Origin: an uncultured Bacteroidota bacterium
Lineage (GTDB): Bacteria > Bacteroidota > Bacteroidia > Flavobacteriales_D > Sanyastnellaceae
Assembly: GCA_903932685.1 (NCBI GenBank)
Contig: CAIZGX010000012.1
Span: 1 to 64,000, forward strand
Direction: 5' to 3'
DNA: 64,000 nucleotides
Shown here: one piece after another, positions 35,760-43,940 of the stretch
How the letters are laid out: the number at the start of each line of letters is the position of its first letter
Numbering within the stretch: the stretch's first letter is position 1
Made by a program: the position numbers and the translations under genes
Notes under the pieces: generated by a model
The model's database searches: none
What the model saw: the letters and a program-made list of their open reading frames with translations, nothing else
Told to the model about the DNA's origin: nothing

Positions 35760-35987
35760 TTAAGAAGCTTTTTTCTTTTTAAGGTCGAAGGCTTTTTTTC
35801 CTCCAAGGGCTGCTCCAGCAGCTATTAAAAGACTAACTCCGCCATCGATTGGACAAACTGTTCCGAAGGGGCCACCACATGGCGCAGCTCCACCACTAGT
35901 CGGAGGGGGAGGAGGCTGACAAGTTCCGATCGCTGCTATGCAGAAAAGGAAAATTGACAAAACGAGTAATTTTCTAAAACGGTTCAT
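35760..35987 (-). CDS. 75-residue proline-rich protein with exosortase-type tail (PID motif)
   Basis: ATG at 35987, 4 bases after a -7 element. The product has a signal peptide (about 1-23), a run of five prolines, two Cys (37, 45), then PIDGG at 46-50, a hydrophobic stretch 51-62 (VSLLIAAGAALG) and a basic tail with six lysines. This is the order of exosortase C-terminal sorting signals, with PID in place of PEP; I recall similar short flavobacterial proteins called PID-CTERM, but could not check. It is the first gene of the xrtF operon, 8 bases before xrtF, so a substrate or system component is likely. Confidence 0.72.
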   Translation of the reverse strand: MNRFRKLLVLSIFLFCIAAIGTCQPPPPPTSGGAAPCGGPFGTVCPIDGGVSLLIAAGAALGGKKAFDLKKKKAS

Positions 35988-35991
35988 GTCA

Positions 35992-35999
35992 CAAATATA
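35992..35999 (-). promoter_or_regulatory. -7 element of xrtF operon, 4 bases before ATG
   Basis: TATATTTG on the minus strand, then TGAC, then ATG at 35987. It is back to back with the -7 element of the wzc-like gene, 62 bases away. Confidence 0.5.
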
Positions 36000-36061
36000 A
36001 CAGACTTTAATTATTTCCACGCCCATTTGGGTTAAAATCTTCATTATTGCTTCGCTTCCTT

Positions 36062-36069
36062 TATATTTG
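36062..36069 (+). promoter_or_regulatory. -7 element of wzc-like gene
   Basis: TATATTTG, 19 bases before the ATG at 36089. A -33 TTTG at the usual distance is not clear. The nearby AGGAG at 36078-36082 is one of the few Shine-Dalgarno-like sequences in this window. Confidence 0.5.
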
Positions 36070-36088
36070 TCACTCTCAGGAGAACCCC

Positions 36089-38509
36089 ATGGCAGAAACT
36101 AAATCGAATTTTCTAGACGCTGACGACCTCAGGCCGATAATGCGGTTCCTGAACAAAAGTTGGTTTTGGATTGTGGGGTGTGCGCTTATTGCATTCGTAG
36201 CTGCCTACTTTTATACACACAGACTTCCAAGTATTTACGCGTCGAAAACTGAGATTCTTTTACGCTCTTCAGAAACATACGATTATCAAAAAAGTATGTA
36301 CAGTGAATTGGGCTACATCTCGCTTATGCAGGACGTTACGAACCAAAAGAGAATTATTGCCTCTTACGACATCGTAGAAAAAAGTCTGGAAAAGTTAGAT
36401 TACACCATTTCGTATTATCTCGTTGGAAGGGTAAAAACCTTACAAGTAGACGAGTTCGATGCTGTAAAAGTTAAATGCGACTGGAAAAAAATGGCTTCCG
36501 GCATGTACAATGTTCCCATGAACATTAAAGTTTTAGACATGGGGCATTATGAGCTGAGTTATGAATATGCTGGTAAACTAACTTCAGCTTCTTACGAATT
36601 TGGCAAGGAGTATATGGAGCAGTTATTTACCATTCAATTGGATCTTGCTCAGCATGTAGATGAATCAAGACTGTCAACAGTTACAGATCAAAGCTTCCAG
36701 ATTCGCGTAAGGCCAATGAAGCAGCTGGTAGACAAATACATGGGAGCTCTGGTCATAGAGAATGTGGAGTATACAAGTATTCTTACCCTGACCTGTCAAG
36801 ACGAGCTGCCTACACGAGCAAAAACATTTTTAGATACGCTTGCAAAAGTGTACATCGATTATACGTTGTACAACGAAATTGCCATTAATGAAAATACTCA
36901 AGCGTACATTGACATTCAAATCAATAAAATCGTTAAGATTATTGATTCCTTGGAATTGGCAATGGAGCTGTTCAAAGACGCTCGAGATATTCTTGATTTA
37001 AGTAAAGAGCAAGATGCGGCATTTGCGGCATTGACTAGCTCAGACGTGACTCTGCGCGATTTACAATTGAGAAGGGAGTCTATTCAAGGACTGGAGAATT
37101 TCTTGTTGAAGGAACCTGACCGTGCTGTTATTCCTCCAATGAATTATTTACGTGAAGAAGACATAACCTTAACAGAATTGGTGAAGGATCTTTTCCAACT
37201 GAAACAAAAAAGGAGCTCCTTATTAGTAGATGTTAAATCACCTGACAAACGTGTTCAACGGGTAGATTCAACGCTTCAAACCATTCGAAATAGTATTTTC
37301 AAATACACGAAGGACACCAAGGTGGCCATTGATCAGCGAATTGCAGATTTGAAATTGCAGATTTTAGATTTGGAGGCTGAGTTAGCAAACATTCCTAAAA
37401 GTGAGCGGGACTTGATGTCTATAGAGCGTAAGTTGAAAGTCAACGAAGAGCTCTATACATTTTTATTGGAAAAGAAAGCCAATACTGTCATTGCTCGCGC
37501 CGCAATCATTCCTCAAACAAGTGTTATTGAAGCAGCTCGGAACATGGGAGTTGTGGGTCCAGACCGCCAGAGTATTATTTACCTTTGGATTGGAGTCGGA
37601 ATATTAATTTCGCTACTGATTGGTCTTATTCGCATGGTGTTTTTCGAGCACATCGAGCACTTGCGTGAGTTGAAACAATTGACGAAACTTCCTGTCATAA
37701 GTGGTATTCCGAATTACGAAGAAATTGAAAGAGACCCTATCGCCATCGATGCTAACCCACGTGGAAATGTAAGTGAGGCTTTCCGAACCCTTCGAACGAA
37801 TTTGCAATACCTTCTTCCCGATAGCGGACACAGTCTTATTCTTATTTCATCGCTCCATCCCGGAGAAGGAAAAACATTTGTTTCAACAAACCTTGCCGCC
37901 ACTTTGGCGAAAGCATCGAAGAAGGTGCTGCTTTTAGACTTTGACTTGCACAAGCCGAAAGTCCATAAGATGTTCCGCACCACCAACATGCAAGGGGTGA
38001 GTACCTTTCTTATTGGAAAGGCAACCTTAGAAGATTTGATTTTTCAGTCAGATATCGAAAATTTAGATGTTGTACTTGCGGGCCCCGTTCCTCCAAATGC
38101 TTCCGAGCTTTTGCTTAATTCAAGAGTAGATGAGCTCTTAGCAGAAGGATTGAAACGTTATGACTACGTAATTATTGATACTCCGCCGATCATGCTTATT
38201 ACAGACAGCTTGGTGCTCTTGTCTAAAGTTGACCGAGGTATTTTGGTAATGAATACGCTCAAGGCCACGAAACAAGGGGTCAGCTATTTGGAAGATGTAC
38301 TCACGCAGAACAGTATATCAAACACCAGTATTCTTTTGAATAACATTAAGCAAAAGCGCTGGAGATACTACTATGGCAAGTATGCCTACCGTTACGGATA
38401 TGGCTACGGATATGGTTATGGATATGGCTATGGATACGGTTATGGATACGGTTATGGTGGTTATGGTGAAGAAGGAAAGGCCAAGGGTAAGAAGAAGAAA
38501 GATAAATAA
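36089..38509 (+). CDS. Wzc-like chain-length regulator/tyrosine autokinase
   Basis: 806 residues from ATG 36089. The N-terminal Wzz part has membrane segments at about 22-45 and 500-520 enclosing a large periplasmic coiled-coil region (IADLKLQILDLEAELA). The cytoplasmic BY-kinase holds Walker A HPGEGKT near 595, Walker A' LLLDFDLHKP near 624 and Walker B VIIDTPPI near 705. The C-terminus is an extreme tyrosine cluster: 11 consecutive Tyr-Gly dipeptides plus another, then a lysine-rich end. In this family cyclic phosphorylation of such tails controls polymer export. It opens the polysaccharide region, divergent from xrtF. Confidence 0.9.
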   Translation: MAETKSNFLDADDLRPIMRFLNKSWFWIVGCALIAFVAAYFYTHRLPSIYASKTEILLRSSETYDYQKSMYSELGYISLMQDVTNQKRIIASYDIVEKSLEKLDYTISYYLVGRVKTLQVDEFDAVKVKCDWKKMASGMYNVPMNIKVLDMGHYELSYEYAGKLTSASYEFGKEYMEQLFTIQLDLAQHVDESRLSTVTDQSFQIRVRPMKQLVDKYMGALVIENVEYTSILTLTCQDELPTRAKTFLDTLAKVYIDYTLYNEIAINENTQAYIDIQINKIVKIIDSLELAMELFKDARDILDLSKEQDAAFAALTSSDVTLRDLQLRRESIQGLENFLLKEPDRAVIPPMNYLREEDITLTELVKDLFQLKQKRSSLLVDVKSPDKRVQRVDSTLQTIRNSIFKYTKDTKVAIDQRIADLKLQILDLEAELANIPKSERDLMSIERKLKVNEELYTFLLEKKANTVIARAAIIPQTSVIEAARNMGVVGPDRQSIIYLWIGVGILISLLIGLIRMVFFEHIEHLRELKQLTKLPVISGIPNYEEIERDPIAIDANPRGNVSEAFRTLRTNLQYLLPDSGHSLILISSLHPGEGKTFVSTNLAATLAKASKKVLLLDFDLHKPKVHKMFRTTNMQGVSTFLIGKATLEDLIFQSDIENLDVVLAGPVPPNASELLLNSRVDELLAEGLKRYDYVIIDTPPIMLITDSLVLLSKVDRGILVMNTLKATKQGVSYLEDVLTQNSISNTSILLNNIKQKRWRYYYGKYAYRYGYGYGYGYGYGYGYGYGYGYGGYGEEGKAKGKKKKDK
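38393..38467 (+). repeat. 12-base tandem repeat encoding Tyr-Gly tail
   Basis: Five and a half copies of a TAYGGATAYGGY unit (hexamer period TAYGGN) from 38393, ending in TATGGTGGTTATGGT. It is in frame and encodes (YG)11-G-YG. The copies differ at synonymous third positions, and the C/T changes keep long perfect repeats short. Confidence 0.9.
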
Positions 38510-38520
38510 TAGCGTAAGCC

Positions 38521-39165
38521 ATGGTATCGCTCATTATTACGACCTACAATTATGCCCATTATATCGAACGCGCTATTCGCAGTGCGCTTGATCAATCGCT
38601 CGCAAAATCGGAATACGAAATCATTGTTGTCGATGATGCCTCAACAGATGCTACTTCCCAGATCCTGGAGAACTATTCTGACGTTGTAAGGGTATTTAAT
38701 CTAAGTGAGAATTTGGGTTTAGCAGGTGCTCGGAATTATGGAATTCGCAAGGCACGTGGACAGTTCGTTGCATTTTTAGATGCAGACGATTACCTGCATT
38801 CGGAAGCGCTTCGCGTACAGAATTTATTCCTCAACGAGAACAACGCCTTCGATGCGGTGGCAATAGATTATTTTGTGGTGAATGAAAGAGGGCAGCACCT
38901 TGAACACATTTCTTCGAGCGAGAAACCTATTGCTTGTGGAATAATGTTTCGAAAAGACTATCTCTTCAACATTGGACTCTACGACGAGAATTTCACGGCG
39001 CGTGAAGAGGAGGATTTAAGGATTAGGTGGGAGCAAGCGGGTTATGGAATCTATCACATTCCAGTGCCGTTGTACAGATATCGCATGCACGAAAATAACC
39101 TCACGAAAGACAATCAGAAAATGACTGACTCTCAACTGAAATTAAATCAGAAGCACAACAGATGA
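38521..39165 (+). CDS. family 2 glycosyltransferase
   Basis: 214-residue cytoplasmic GT-A enzyme transferring a sugar from a nucleotide donor to a growing glycan. Motifs: VSLIITTYNYAHYIERAI at the start, VVDDASTD near 35-42, DADDY near 81-85 (metal-binding DxD) and REEEDLRIRWEQAGYG near 160-175 (catalytic base region). It is rather short and lacks a C-terminal membrane part. It follows the wzc-like gene by 11 bases and overlaps the GNAT gene by four, so the cassette to about 43.9 kb is one transcript. Confidence 0.9.
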   Translation: MVSLIITTYNYAHYIERAIRSALDQSLAKSEYEIIVVDDASTDATSQILENYSDVVRVFNLSENLGLAGARNYGIRKARGQFVAFLDADDYLHSEALRVQNLFLNENNAFDAVAIDYFVVNERGQHLEHISSSEKPIACGIMFRKDYLFNIGLYDENFTAREEEDLRIRWEQAGYGIYHIPVPLYRYRMHENNLTKDNQKMTDSQLKLNQKHNR

Positions 39166-39695
39166 TTAAATTTTTAGAGGGAAATCAAGTCTATCTGCGT
39201 CCGCTGACCATTGAAGATGCAAACGAGATTTATCTGAAATGGTTAAACAACGCGGAAGTAACGCGGGGTTTGGCTTCTGGTTATTTTCCAATCACACAAC
39301 AAGAGCTTATCAATTATGTAAACGGTGCCCTGGGGGATCAGAATACAATCTTTTTTGCGCTGTGCGAAAAAGAGAGCAATCGGCATATCGGAAATGTGAA
39401 AGTAGACCGCATCGATTGGATGGCTCGGAACTGTGAACTCGGTTTAATCATTGGTGAAGATTCTGCACGCGGAAGAGGCTTGGGATTTGAGTCCATGAAC
39501 CTTGTTATTCAATACATATTTGAAGACTTAAACTTGAATAAAATCACCCTTGCCGTTTTTGAGAACAATCCGAGTGCTTTGAAATTGTATGAAAAACTTG
39601 GCTTTCAAGTTGAAGGAAGATTTGTGAATCACGTGTTTAAAGAGGGTAGGCTTTGGGATAAAATCTACCTTTCATTATTCAATCCGAAAAAATAA
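39162..39695 (+). CDS. GNAT family N-acetyltransferase
   Basis: 177 residues with the RimJ/RimL-like pattern: VYLRPLTIEDANEIYLKWLNN at the start, acetyl-CoA loop IGEDSARGRGLGFESMNL near 104-121, and the family end NPSALKLYEKLGFQVEG near 143-159. In a glycan cassette it probably acetylates an amino sugar intermediate made by the aminotransferase two genes on. It overlaps both neighbours (4 bases upstream, 1 base downstream). Confidence 0.87.
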   Translation: MIKFLEGNQVYLRPLTIEDANEIYLKWLNNAEVTRGLASGYFPITQQELINYVNGALGDQNTIFFALCEKESNRHIGNVKVDRIDWMARNCELGLIIGEDSARGRGLGFESMNLVIQYIFEDLNLNKITLAVFENNPSALKLYEKLGFQVEGRFVNHVFKEGRLWDKIYLSLFNPKK

Positions 39696-40456
39696 TGAAT
39701 CTCGCGCTGCTTCAAGCCCGAATGGGTTCCACCCGGTTACCCGGAAAAGTGTTGAAGGAAATAAACGGTATTCCAATTATTCAGATTCTTATCAATCGCG
39801 TTTCTCAAGCGAAGTGTATCGATAAAATTGCAGTGGTAACATCGACGAATGATGAAGACGATGAACTTGAAAATTATTGCAATCAAAACAACATTTTAGT
39901 TTTTGGAGGTTCAGATTGGGATGTCCTCGATCGTTTCTATTCAGCAGCGAAATTTTTCGGAGCGAAGGAAGGCGACAATATCATAAGATTAACGAGCGAC
40001 TGCCCAACCCATCATGGAAGCACCGTGGATTGGGTCTTTGAGCAATTTTTTAAATTCGGAGTAGATCTGTTTTCCAACAGTAACGAAGCCCCCCTTTTCT
40101 TAGAAGATGGATTCGATGTGGAAGTGGTAAGATTCGCCGTTTTAGAAAATGCATTTCAAAACGCGAAACTTCACAGTGAACGTGAGCATGTTATTCCATA
40201 TGTGAAAAATTCAAAAAAATTCACCTTGGGTTTCCGCAAGATGAATGACAATTGTAACTACAAGCTATCTGTTGATACTCCAGCTGATTTTTCTTTTGTT
40301 GAAGCAATTTTTTCCGAATTTGGAACCCGCGATTTTGACATTCACGATGTTGTACATTTGTTAGAATCGAAACCGGAATTATTAAAGATTAACGAAGAAA
40401 GCATTATCAATGCTGGCTACGCGAAATCATTACGAGAAGATAAAATTGTGAAATGA
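39695..40456 (+). CDS. SpsF-like cytidylyltransferase
   Basis: 253 residues. The N-terminus LLQARMGSTRLPGKVLKEI (4-22) is the nucleotide-binding signature of the NTP transferase family shared with CMP-Kdo/CMP-sialate synthetases; then DNIIRLTSDCP near 94-104 and the LDRFY segment match SpsF-type proteins. They are thought to activate a sugar acid or sugar with CTP for surface glycans. The product is unknown. It overlaps the aminotransferase start by four bases. Confidence 0.83.
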   Translation: MNLALLQARMGSTRLPGKVLKEINGIPIIQILINRVSQAKCIDKIAVVTSTNDEDDELENYCNQNNILVFGGSDWDVLDRFYSAAKFFGAKEGDNIIRLTSDCPTHHGSTVDWVFEQFFKFGVDLFSNSNEAPLFLEDGFDVEVVRFAVLENAFQNAKLHSEREHVIPYVKNSKKFTLGFRKMNDNCNYKLSVDTPADFSFVEAIFSEFGTRDFDIHDVVHLLESKPELLKINEESIINAGYAKSLREDKIVK

Positions 40457-41793
40457 AAACGATCACCCTTCCACACATTACCAACTTCGCCAAGAGCGAT
40501 GAGTACAGAAATAAAATTCATGATTTAATTCCTGGGGGGGCACATACTTATTCCAAAGGTGACGATCAATTCCCCATTAAATCACCAGCTGCTATTACTC
40601 ACGCCAAAGGTGTTTATTGCTGGGATTTAGATGGAAACAAATATCTAGATACCCTTATGGGTTTGTATTCTGTTTCTTTGGGACATGCCTACGAGCCTGT
40701 TTTAGAGGCGGTGAAAAAGCAACTCGAGAAGGGTGTAAACTTTACACGTCCGAGCGTTATTGAAATGGAAATGGCAGAGAAGTTTCTCTCGCTTGTTCCC
40801 CAGCACGACATGATCAAGTTCGCGAAGAACGGTTCTGTTGCTACAACAGCGGCCATTAAACTTTCTCGCGCATACACTGGAAAACATTTGATTGCTCGCC
40901 CTGCTGAACACCCGTTCTACAGCTACGACGATTGGTTCATTGGCTCTACCGCATGTGACTTCGGTATTCCCAAAGAAATTAAGCAGTTCACCATTACGTA
41001 CAAGCAAGATTCGTTGGAAGACTTGGAACGCATGTTCAATGAATATCCGGGACAAATAGCCTGTGTCATTTCAGAACCTGAAAAATGGAATGTTCTAGAA
41101 CCTGATTTTTATAAGAAGGCCATTGACCTTGCTCACAAGAACGGTGCAATGTGGATCATGGATGAAATGATTACGGGATTCAAATCTGATTTTCCAGGAT
41201 CCATAAAAAAATTCAATGCAGAACCCGATTTCTGCACATGGGGAAAAGGCATTGCAAACGGATTTTCTTTCTGCGCCCTTACGGGCAAAAAGGAGATTAT
41301 GGAATACGGCGGTATTCGAAGAAAAGGCGAACCAAAAGTATTTTTAGTAAGCACCACACACGGTGGTGAAACGCATGGAATTGCCGCTGCTCTAGCCACA
41401 ATTAATGTGTTTGAAAACAATCCAGTTATTCAACACAACCACGCCATTGGAGATTACTTCATGAACGGTGTGAAAGGAATTTTATCTCGAAGAAAATTGG
41501 AAGATTATTTCGAGTTAACCGGATTCAATTGGTGTGTAGGATTGGTGGTGAAGAATCAGAAGAAAGAACCTTGCATGTTCTACAGAACCCTGTTCATGCA
41601 GGAAATGATTCAACGCGGTGTTCTTTATCAGGGAATTCTTTCTCCAAGTTTCTCGCATACACAAGACGATATAGATTTTATGTTAGCTGCTTTCGATGAA
41701 AGTTGCGAAGTGTTTGAACGCGCGTTGGAAGACGGCGTAGAGAAGTATTTAGTGGGTGAAGAAATTAAGCCTGTTTTCCGAAAAATTAATTAA
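40453..41793 (+). CDS. class-III PLP aminotransferase (GSA-aminomutase-like) of glycan cassette
   Basis: 446 residues. PLP motifs: KNGSVATTAAIKLSRAYTG near 122-140, MDEMITGFK near 236-244 (Asp contacting the pyridine N) and the Schiff-base Lys in TWGKGIANGFSF near 272. The sequence type is that of glutamate-1-semialdehyde aminomutase, but the insertion pattern and the neighbours argue against a haem role. It likely transaminates a keto-sugar intermediate. Ends one base before the next start. Confidence 0.83.
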   Translation: MKTITLPHITNFAKSDEYRNKIHDLIPGGAHTYSKGDDQFPIKSPAAITHAKGVYCWDLDGNKYLDTLMGLYSVSLGHAYEPVLEAVKKQLEKGVNFTRPSVIEMEMAEKFLSLVPQHDMIKFAKNGSVATTAAIKLSRAYTGKHLIARPAEHPFYSYDDWFIGSTACDFGIPKEIKQFTITYKQDSLEDLERMFNEYPGQIACVISEPEKWNVLEPDFYKKAIDLAHKNGAMWIMDEMITGFKSDFPGSIKKFNAEPDFCTWGKGIANGFSFCALTGKKEIMEYGGIRRKGEPKVFLVSTTHGGETHGIAAALATINVFENNPVIQHNHAIGDYFMNGVKGILSRRKLEDYFELTGFNWCVGLVVKNQKKEPCMFYRTLFMQEMIQRGVLYQGILSPSFSHTQDDIDFMLAAFDESCEVFERALEDGVEKYLVGEEIKPVFRKIN

Positions 41794-41794
41794 C

Positions 41795-42619
41795 ATGGAA
41801 CCACTTCGAACAACAGACGCAACGCAAATCGACTTCAAGAAAAAATTCGATTTAACGGACAAAGTTATTGTCATTACCGGTGCATGCGGATTGGTGGGAA
41901 GAGCCTTCTGCGAAGCTGTTGCGCAATTCGGAGGAATAGTTGTTGCGGCTGATATTGAATTAGCGAATCCGGTTCAATTTGCGAGTGAGGTTGCTGCACG
42001 CAACAATACAAAAGCACTTGGTTTTGTCCTCGATGTGGCCAACAGATCTTCTGTTGAAGCGTTGAAAGAAAGCGTACTGTCTTCTTTCGGAAGAATTGAC
42101 GGATTGGTGAATGCGCATCAGAATAAGACGCATTTGAAATTCGAGCCGTTTGAAAGTGTGTCCGATGAAAATTGGGACACTGTTGTAGATGTGAATTTGA
42201 AAGGCACGTTTTTAATGTGTCAAATTATTGGCTGCCACATGGCAGAGAACGGCGGCGGAAGTGTTGTGAATATTCCTTCCACCTACAGCGTCGTTGCACC
42301 GAATCAGAATTTATACAAAGGAACATCCTTGGGTTGTCCCGCCGCTTATAGCGCCTCGAAAGGCGGTATTGACGCACTTTCCAGATACTTGGCTTCATAC
42401 TGGGCAACGAAGAAAGTGCGTGTAAATATGATTACTCCACACGGTGTGTGGAACAATCATGAAGTGCAATTCGAAGAAAATTTCGCGCGCTTCTCTCCCA
42501 TGGAAAGATTGAGTTACAATCACGAAGTGGCAAGCGCGCTCATTTATTTACTCAGCGATGCTTCCTCGTATGTTACCGGAGATAACATGAAGGTTGAAGG
42601 CGGTTGGACCGTTTGGTGA
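41795..42619 (+). CDS. short-chain dehydrogenase of glycan cassette
   Basis: 274 residues from ATG 41795. The first 25 residues are an extra N-terminal stretch; the cofactor motif is TGACGLVGRAF near 34-44, followed by a catalytic YSASKGG near 188-194 and the C-terminal DNMKVEGGWTVW typical of SDR enzymes. It probably reduces or oxidises a sugar ring or its nucleotide form. It is followed by the DUF4910 gene one base away. Confidence 0.85.
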   Translation: MEPLRTTDATQIDFKKKFDLTDKVIVITGACGLVGRAFCEAVAQFGGIVVAADIELANPVQFASEVAARNNTKALGFVLDVANRSSVEALKESVLSSFGRIDGLVNAHQNKTHLKFEPFESVSDENWDTVVDVNLKGTFLMCQIIGCHMAENGGGSVVNIPSTYSVVAPNQNLYKGTSLGCPAAYSASKGGIDALSRYLASYWATKKVRVNMITPHGVWNNHEVQFEENFARFSPMERLSYNHEVASALIYLLSDASSYVTGDNMKVEGGWTVW

Positions 42620-42620
42620 T

Positions 42621-43901
42621 ATGCAGGAAAAATTAGCGACATATTTTGAAAAGCTTTGGCCCATTTGCCGAAGCATCACAGGAAACGGATTGCGCGAATC
42701 GTTTCGCACTCTGCAAGAAATTGTTCCGTTCGAATTAACCGAAGTTCCAACCGGAACCCAAGTGCACGATTGGGAAATTCCGAAAGAATGGAACATTCAA
42801 GACGCATTCATCCTTACCCCAGATGGAAGGAAAGTTGCCGATTTCAAATTGAATAATCTACACGTGTTGAATTATTCAACTCCTGTCGACATGGAAGTCA
42901 CTCACGAAGAACTTTCGAAACACATCTTCACACTTCCAGAACAGCCAACAGCCATTCCATATGTGACTTCATACTACGAAGAGAAGTGGGGATTCTGCCT
43001 TTCGCACAACGAGTGGATTTCCCTTCCAAAAGAAGGAATGTATCGCGTGGTTATTCAATCGGAATTAACTCAAGGTAGCCTTACATATGGTGAAGCAATA
43101 CTTAAAGGCGATTCAGAAAAAGAAATTCTTTTTTATTCTTATTTGTGTCATCCAAGCATGGCGAACAACGAGCTCAGCGGTCCTTTGGTCTTAGCCATGC
43201 TCTATGAAAAACTGGCCGCCCTTCCACAAAGAAAATATACCTATCGATTTGTTCTTGCGCCGGAAACCATTGGTTCAATTGCATACTTGTCGAAGAACGG
43301 ACAAGCGTTGAAAGAAAAGCTTCAAGCAGGTTGGGTACTCACGTGCTGCGGCGATGCTGGAAAAATTCATTACAAGAATTCACGCCAAGGAAACGCATTG
43401 GTAGACCGCATTAGCAAACACATTTTAAATCAACTCCCACTGCAGTGGAACGATTTAGAATTTTCTGTGGGAGGAAGCGACGAGCGTCAGTTTTGTTCTC
43501 CAGGCTACAATTTGCCTGTGGGTTCATTCATGCGCTCGCCTTACCAGCGTTATGCGCAATACCACACATCTTTGGACAACCGCGATTTCATTTCCATTCC
43601 TGCTATGGAAGAGGGAGTAGAAATTTTATTCCAAATGGTATTGGCCCTTGAAATAAACGAAACCTACGAAGCAGTTGTTCAATACGGAGAACCGCAATTG
43701 GGTAAGCGCGGATTGTATCCGACTTCGAACATGCCGAACACAGACCAGCGACAAATGATTCACAACATGATGCACCTCATCAATTGGTCAGACGGTGAAC
43801 ACGATTTGTTAAGCATAGCTGAAAAAAAAGGCACTGCTATGTTTTATTTTGCCCCTTTGGCTAAACTTTGCGAAGAGAAGGGTGTTCTTAGAAGGAAGTA
43901 A
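42621..43901 (+). CDS. DUF4910-type aminopeptidase-like hydrolase
   Basis: 426 residues from ATG 42621. The N-terminus ITGNGLRESF..VPTGTQVHDWEIP and the M28-like core CHPSMANNELSGP (His177; Asn183 where M28 enzymes usually have Asp) with APETIGS (Glu215), then GGSDERQFCSPG near 290, match the DUF4910/DUF2172 family found in surface-glycan gene clusters. No signal peptide, so it works in the cytoplasm. Its substrate is unknown; hydrolysis of an amide on a sugar or cofactor is possible, since peptide cleavage makes little sense here. Confidence 0.78.
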   Translation: MQEKLATYFEKLWPICRSITGNGLRESFRTLQEIVPFELTEVPTGTQVHDWEIPKEWNIQDAFILTPDGRKVADFKLNNLHVLNYSTPVDMEVTHEELSKHIFTLPEQPTAIPYVTSYYEEKWGFCLSHNEWISLPKEGMYRVVIQSELTQGSLTYGEAILKGDSEKEILFYSYLCHPSMANNELSGPLVLAMLYEKLAALPQRKYTYRFVLAPETIGSIAYLSKNGQALKEKLQAGWVLTCCGDAGKIHYKNSRQGNALVDRISKHILNQLPLQWNDLEFSVGGSDERQFCSPGYNLPVGSFMRSPYQRYAQYHTSLDNRDFISIPAMEEGVEILFQMVLALEINETYEAVVQYGEPQLGKRGLYPTSNMPNTDQRQMIHNMMHLINWSDGEHDLLSIAEKKGTAMFYFAPLAKLCEEKGVLRRK

Positions 43902-43914
43902 CCCGTTTGAATTG

Positions 43915-43922
43915 TACATTTG
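43915..43922 (+). promoter_or_regulatory. -7 element for pgi/pmi-like gene
   Basis: TACATTTG, 18 bases before the ATG at 43941, just after the DUF4910 stop. It suggests that the isomerase-lipB pair has its own start of transcription. Confidence 0.45.
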
Positions 43923-43940
43923 CATCTTAAATTTTTTAAA

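Noticed and set aside
38393-38467. Regular short repeats as a possible CRISPR array
   Set aside because: There are no spacers; the units are contiguous hexamers in frame with the kinase gene.
40453-41793. Glutamate-1-semialdehyde aminomutase (hemL) of haem synthesis
   Set aside because: The protein is of that family, but it is embedded in a glycan cassette and no other haem gene is near, so a sugar role is more likely.
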